Assembly: GCA_050175155.1 (NCBI GenBank)
Contig: JBFXJF010000010.1
Coordinates: forward strand, 1 to 64,000
Direction of reading: 5' to 3'
DNA from: JBFXJF01 sp050175155
GTDB lineage: Bacteria > Bacillota > Bacilli > Tepidibacillales > Tepidibacillaceae
DNA: 64,000 bases
Part shown: positions 61,153-64,000 of the stretch, in pieces
How the letters are laid out: each line of letters opens with the position of its first letter
Numbering within the stretch: the stretch's first letter is position 1
The notes under the pieces: model-generated
Databases searched by the model: none
Told to the model about the DNA's origin: nothing
What the model saw: the letters and a program-made list of their open reading frames with translations, nothing else
Made by a program: the position numbers and the translations under genes

Positions 61153-61830
61153 ATGGATTCTTTTATATGGATATTATTAATTGCATCCTTTGGTTTAATT
61201 TTTTGGGCTCAATATAAGGTTAAAAGTAATTATAAAAAATGGTCGGTGGTAACTACTTCATCTGGGATAACTGGCGAACATGCAGCTAGAAAATTATTAG
61301 ATATAAACGGTCTTTTTGATGTTGATGTGGAGCCAGTCAAGGGTACTCTAACTGATCATTATGATCCAACTAAACGTGTAGTTAGACTATCAAACGATGT
61401 TTTTTACGGCAACTCTATTTCTTCACTATCAATTGCGTCTCATGAAGTAGGCCATGCAATACAACATAAGGAAAGTTATAGTATGTTAGTTATAAGACAT
61501 AAAATGGCCCCAGTTCTAAAGTTTACATCTGGGCTTGCACCTGTTCTTATTATTGGAGGCTTTTTATTTGAAGCATTTAACCTTATTGGATTAGGTATTG
61601 TTTTTTTTGCTACTGTTGTTGTCTTCCAACTAGTTACTTTACCAGTAGAGTTTAATGCTTCTAGTAGAGCTAGAGGTCTAATAGTAGCTGAAGGCTTTAT
61701 TAATTCCAATGAAGAAAAAGGAGTTCAACAGGTTTTAAATGCCGCTGCGTTAACTTATGTGGCGTCAGCACTATACGCAACTTTGGAGTTACTTAGGTAT
61801 ATAATGATTTTCTCTAGGATGAGAGATTAA
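61153..61830 (+). CDS. Zinc metallopeptidase, YugP family
   Basis: A 225-residue membrane protein with a helix at about 3-20, and further helices near 115-170. The zinc motif HEVGH is at 97-101 followed by AIQH, typical of the YugP (neutral zinc metallopeptidase) family. Start at 61153 has GGAGGT 9 nt upstream; the longer frame from 61123 contains that site and is rejected. Physiological substrates are unknown. Confidence 0.9.
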   Translation: MDSFIWILLIASFGLIFWAQYKVKSNYKKWSVVTTSSGITGEHAARKLLDINGLFDVDVEPVKGTLTDHYDPTKRVVRLSNDVFYGNSISSLSIASHEVGHAIQHKESYSMLVIRHKMAPVLKFTSGLAPVLIIGGFLFEAFNLIGLGIVFFATVVVFQLVTLPVEFNASSRARGLIVAEGFINSNEEKGVQQVLNAAALTYVASALYATLELLRYIMIFSRMRD

Positions 61831-61852
61831 CTAGAATACTTTCAACAATCTG

Positions 61853-61874
61853 AGTCCCCTTTTAGGGGACTTTT
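61853..61874 (+). terminator. Terminator of the YugP-like gene
   Basis: An 8-bp stem (AGTCCCCT/AGGGGACT) with a TTT loop runs into TTTT and overlaps the stop of the convergent radical SAM gene. TTTCAACAATCTG directly precedes the stem. Confidence 0.85.
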
Positions 61875-62829
61875 ACGTTTGAATATTATAATATTTACCC
61901 TGCCACGTATCTCTTTTTAACAATTCTTTATCTATCCCATTTAAGACTTCCCATTTTTTTAATGTCCATAATGGTTCTATGAGAAGATCGGGGGGGCCAT
62001 CCCCCGTTAAACGATGTATTACCATTTCGGGTGGTAGAATCTCTAATATCTCAACTAATAATTCTATATACTCTTCTCGACTCATAAATTGCAATAAACC
62101 TTTTTCATATAGCTTTATCATTGGAGTCTCTTTTAGCAAATGGAGCATATGTATTTTAATTCCTTGAATAGGTAACTTTGCTACAATCTTCGCTGTTTCC
62201 AACATATCCTCTTTATTTTCCCCTGGTAGGTTCAAAATAATATGGACAACTACATTTATATTTCTTTCTCTTAACTTTTGAACACCCTCTATAAATGTTT
62301 GGAATCCATGACCTCTATTTATTAATTTTTGAGTTTTATCGTGTACTGTTTGTAAACCCAATTCTACCCATAAATAGGTTTCTTTATTTATATCCTCTAA
62401 TACATCTAATACATCATCAGGCAAGCAATCAGGACGTGTTGCAATTGCTAATCCTACAACTTTATCTTCTTTTAATATTGTCTTATACATCACCTCTAAT
62501 TCATCTGCAGGCGCGTAGGTGCTTGTAAATGCTTGGAAATACCCGATGTATTTAGCATTTGGCCATTTCTTATGCATCTGTTGACTAATTTCAAAAAATT
62601 GTTGTTCTAAATCTTTGTATCGATCTCCGGCAAAATCACCCGATCCCCTTGAACTACAGAATATACAACCCCCGTAAGCAGCTGTACCATCTCGATTAGG
62701 ACAAGTAAATCCTCCATCCAATGATACTTTAAACACTTTTTCTCTATATAGGTTTCGGTAGTAATAATTAATAGTATGATATCTTTTATTGTCCCAAAGT
62801 AATGGTGCGTTAGTCTGTTGACTTTTCAT
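61873..62829 (-). CDS. TIGR01212-family radical SAM protein (YtqA-like)
   Basis: A 318-residue radical SAM enzyme. The cluster ligands follow the family variant: Cys43 in FTCPNRDG, Cys55 and Cys58 in GGCIFC. Archaeal and bacterial relatives include Elp3-like tRNA enzymes, but the activity of this subgroup is not established to my knowledge. The ATG at 62829 is chosen although GGGAGG is 14 nt upstream; an ATG at 62874 has no binding site. It converges with the YugP-like gene, the two being 43 nt apart. Confidence 0.88.
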   Translation of the reverse strand: MKSQQTNAPLLWDNKRYHTINYYYRNLYREKVFKVSLDGGFTCPNRDGTAAYGGCIFCSSRGSGDFAGDRYKDLEQQFFEISQQMHKKWPNAKYIGYFQAFTSTYAPADELEVMYKTILKEDKVVGLAIATRPDCLPDDVLDVLEDINKETYLWVELGLQTVHDKTQKLINRGHGFQTFIEGVQKLRERNINVVVHIILNLPGENKEDMLETAKIVAKLPIQGIKIHMLHLLKETPMIKLYEKGLLQFMSREEYIELLVEILEILPPEMVIHRLTGDGPPDLLIEPLWTLKKWEVLNGIDKELLKRDTWQGKYYNIQT

Positions 62830-62893
62830 TTTAAAATATTCTGCCTCCCAAGTTACGGTTAATAATAGACTCATCTTATCATACTACTTGAAC

Positions 62894-62927
62894 AAAATAA
62901 AAAGTCCCTTCTATTTTCAAGAAGGGA
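62894..62927 (-). terminator. Minus-strand terminator upstream of the radical SAM gene
   Basis: A perfect 8-bp stem (TCCCTTCT/AGAAGGGA, 62905-62912 with 62920-62927) with a 7-nt loop is followed by CTTTTTATTTTG on the minus strand. No gene lies upstream of it on that strand in the window, so it would end an unknown short RNA or act as an attenuator of the radical SAM gene. Confidence 0.6.
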
Positions 62928-63088
62928 TTAAGGGGAAGGGCATATATTGAACAACTAACATTTACATTAGTTCATATATATCAAATTAAAATTTAATCGT
63001 CTAAGCTTTTCTTATCTAAATGAAATATATACCGCTTAATTGATTTGAGCAACATACTTCACAAAATATTCTTTCTTTATTCAATATT

Positions 63089-63119
63089 TTGACATAATAT
63101 TTTTATTTTTAGGTATAAA
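63089..63119 (+). promoter_or_regulatory. Possible promoter of sspH
   Basis: TTGACA (63089-63094) and TATAAA (63114-63119) are 19 bp apart, a wide sigma-A spacing. A competing weak sigma-G-like reading uses GTATA (63113-63117) with GAAACTA (63133-63139). H-type SASP genes are usually sigma-G dependent. Confidence 0.3.
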
Positions 63120-63174
63120 GTTTTTTTATTATGAAACTATAAATATTATCAGTTAATTAAGGAGGGAAATAAAA

Positions 63175-63354
63175 TTGAATTTAAACCGTGCAGAAGAAAT
63201 TATAAACTCGGAAAAAACTATTGATGTATTTTATAATAATCATTCGGTATGGATTGACAATCTAAATTTTACTAATCAAACGGCTGAAGTAACTGTTAAT
63301 AATGGAGAACATTTAGAAATTCCTTTAACAGAATTAAAAGAAGCTGAAAATTGA
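63175..63354 (+). CDS. sspH: H-type small acid-soluble spore protein
   Basis: A 59-residue protein beginning MNLNRAEEIINSEKTIDV with the SVWID centre and a C-terminal PLTELKEAEN, the pattern of SspH family proteins. The start is TTG with AAGGAGGG 8 nt upstream. Minor SASPs are made in the forespore late in sporulation and found in the spore core; their exact role is unclear. It is followed by a stem-loop (about 63364-63401) without a T-tract, then cwlJ. Confidence 0.88.
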   Translation: MNLNRAEEIINSEKTIDVFYNNHSVWIDNLNFTNQTAEVTVNNGEHLEIPLTELKEAEN

Positions 63355-63416
63355 GTCACCAATTATAGCTTCTGAAAATATATTGCTATAGAAGCCTATA
63401 TGTGTGAGGTGATTAA

Positions 63417-63842
63417 ATGGCTATAATAAAAACAAACTCTGAGGATATTAAACTATTAGCTAGACTTATGAGGGCAGAAGCTGAAAGTGAAGGTAAATTA
63501 GGGATGTTAATGGTTGGAAATACGGGTGTTAATCGAATTATTGCCGATTGTTTGGATTTTAAAGGTATAAGAAGTATTAGGGATATGGTCTATCAATCAC
63601 CCGGAGGTTTTGAAGCTACACAAAAGCCATATTTTTACCAAAGAGCACGAGAAAGTGAAATACGTTTGGTGAACCAGGTAATTAAAGGGTGGAAGTATCA
63701 TCCTGCAAGCAATTCTTTATGGTTCTTTAAGCCTGTAGGTGGATGTCCCACCACTTGGTATAATCAACCTAATACTGGACGTTTTAAATCACACTGTTTT
63801 TTTCGACCGTATTATGACTCATGCCCAAGAATTTATTATTAA
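63417..63842 (+). CDS. cwlJ: Spore cortex-lytic hydrolase CwlJ
   Basis: A 141-residue SleB/CwlJ-family cell wall hydrolase without signal peptide or wall-binding domain, which is what separates CwlJ from SleB. The core ARLMRAEAESEG holds the likely catalytic Glu21. CwlJ sits in the spore coat and degrades cortex on germination, triggered by Ca-dipicolinate. GAGGTG precedes the ATG, and gerQ, which CwlJ needs for assembly, follows 15 nt later. Confidence 0.95.
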   Translation: MAIIKTNSEDIKLLARLMRAEAESEGKLGMLMVGNTGVNRIIADCLDFKGIRSIRDMVYQSPGGFEATQKPYFYQRARESEIRLVNQVIKGWKYHPASNSLWFFKPVGGCPTTWYNQPNTGRFKSHCFFRPYYDSCPRIYY

Positions 63843-63857
63843 AAAGGAGCGAACCGC

Positions 63858-64000
63858 ATGAATCAGGATTATTACATGTACTACAACCCTATGTACCAAC
63901 AATATGATATGCCTATGCAACAAACTATACCAATACCACAAGAAGTTGATAGGGGAATTGAGGTCCCGGGACTATTACCTACTGAACAATCTTATATTGA
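63858..64000 (+). CDS. gerQ: Spore coat protein GerQ, 3' end outside window
   Basis: The first 47 residues are visible. A Tyr/Met/Gln-rich N-terminus (DYYMYYNPMYQQYDMPMQQ) leads to GLLPTEQSYIE, the start of the conserved GerQ domain. GerQ is cross-linked into the coat by transglutaminase and is required for CwlJ localisation. GGAG is 7 nt before the ATG. The gene continues beyond the window edge. Confidence 0.88.
   Translation, partial: MNQDYYMYYNPMYQQYDMPMQQTIPIPQEVDRGIEVPGLLPTEQSYI

Larger units (their letters stand above)
62830..63174. other. 345-bp gene-poor divergent region
   Basis: It holds a minus-strand terminator-like hairpin (62894-62927) and the predicted sspH promoter (63089-63119). 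Between about 62935 and 63085 I see AT-rich DNA without a convincing gene; only a 20-codon minus-strand frame exists there. Confidence 0.5.

Noticed and set aside
62993..63055. 20-codon minus-strand frame starting MLLKSIKRYIFHLDKK
   Set aside because: An amphipathic peptide is conceivable, but the binding site is weak and I recognise no family; not enough to call a gene.

Overview
The window is a low-GC chromosomal segment from an endospore-forming member of the Bacilli. Its gene order matches the Bacillus subtilis block that runs from spo0F, fbaA, murA2, glpX, rho and rpmE through prfA, spoIIR, ywlC, rpiB, glyA, upp, mnaA and the atp operon to murAA, spoIID, spoIIQ, spoIIID, mbl, flhO, flhP and fabZ. 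Almost every gene is on the minus strand. The exceptions are a left-edge fragment, a LysM protein near 1-2.6 kb, and a right-hand plus-strand group (class A PBP, zinc peptidase, sspH, cwlJ, gerQ). The organism builds spores, flagella and a respiratory chain. A deep-branching Bacillales lineage such as Desulfuribacillus is a guess, not shown by the sequence.

Layout. 0-2.6 kb: an unknown partial gene, fabZ and a LysM/copper-amine-oxidase-like exported protein. 2.7-8.2 kb: an EpuA-like membrane peptide, flhP, flhO, mbl, spoIIID, spoIIQ and spoIID. 8.2-12.9 kb: an RND efflux pump with a lipoprotein adaptor, lying between spoIID and murAA. 13-20 kb: murAA, ywmB, a DUF1146 gene, an SLH-anchored subtilase and a carboxy-terminal processing protease. 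20-30 kb: an 11-gene complex I operon (nuoA-D, H-N) without nuoE, F or G. 30-37 kb: the atp operon. 37-43 kb: mnaA, upp, glyA, ywlG, rpiB, ywlE and ywlC. 43-44 kb: a DnaA-box pair, an 11-bp minisatellite containing a 100-N assembly gap, and spoIIR. 44-53.8 kb: prmC, prfA, a YhcN-type lipoprotein, tdk, rpmE, rho, glpX, murA2, fsa, fbaA and spo0F. 53.9-58.8 kb: pyrG, rpoE, a XapX microprotein, ywiB, speB and speE. 58.9-64 kb: PBP, yugP-like, a radical SAM gene, sspH, cwlJ and gerQ.

Functional links. The sporulation genes form a partial network. Spo0F feeds the phosphorelay, SpoIIR triggers sigma-E, SpoIID acts with SpoIIQ in engulfment, SpoIIID tunes the mother cell, and SspH, CwlJ and GerQ serve the mature spore. 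Candidate sigma-H, sigma-F and sigma-E promoters are visible in front of spo0F, spoIIQ, spoIIR and spoIIID. Energy metabolism is concentrated in adjacent co-directional atp and nuo operons. Cell-wall precursor supply is represented by two murA paralogues and mnaA.

The least ordinary features are non-coding. A 148-bp foldback element sits inside the fsa terminator, flanked by a perfect 8-bp direct repeat. A shortened relative lies by tdk, and the same CAGACTGTTGAAAA-like end abuts several other terminators. The pyrG leader has the layout needed for CTP-sensed reiterative-transcription attenuation. An inverted-repeat element separates atpC from the nuo promoter. Two small genes, xapX-like and sspH, were found by reading between the larger genes. 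No tRNA, rRNA or CRISPR array was seen.
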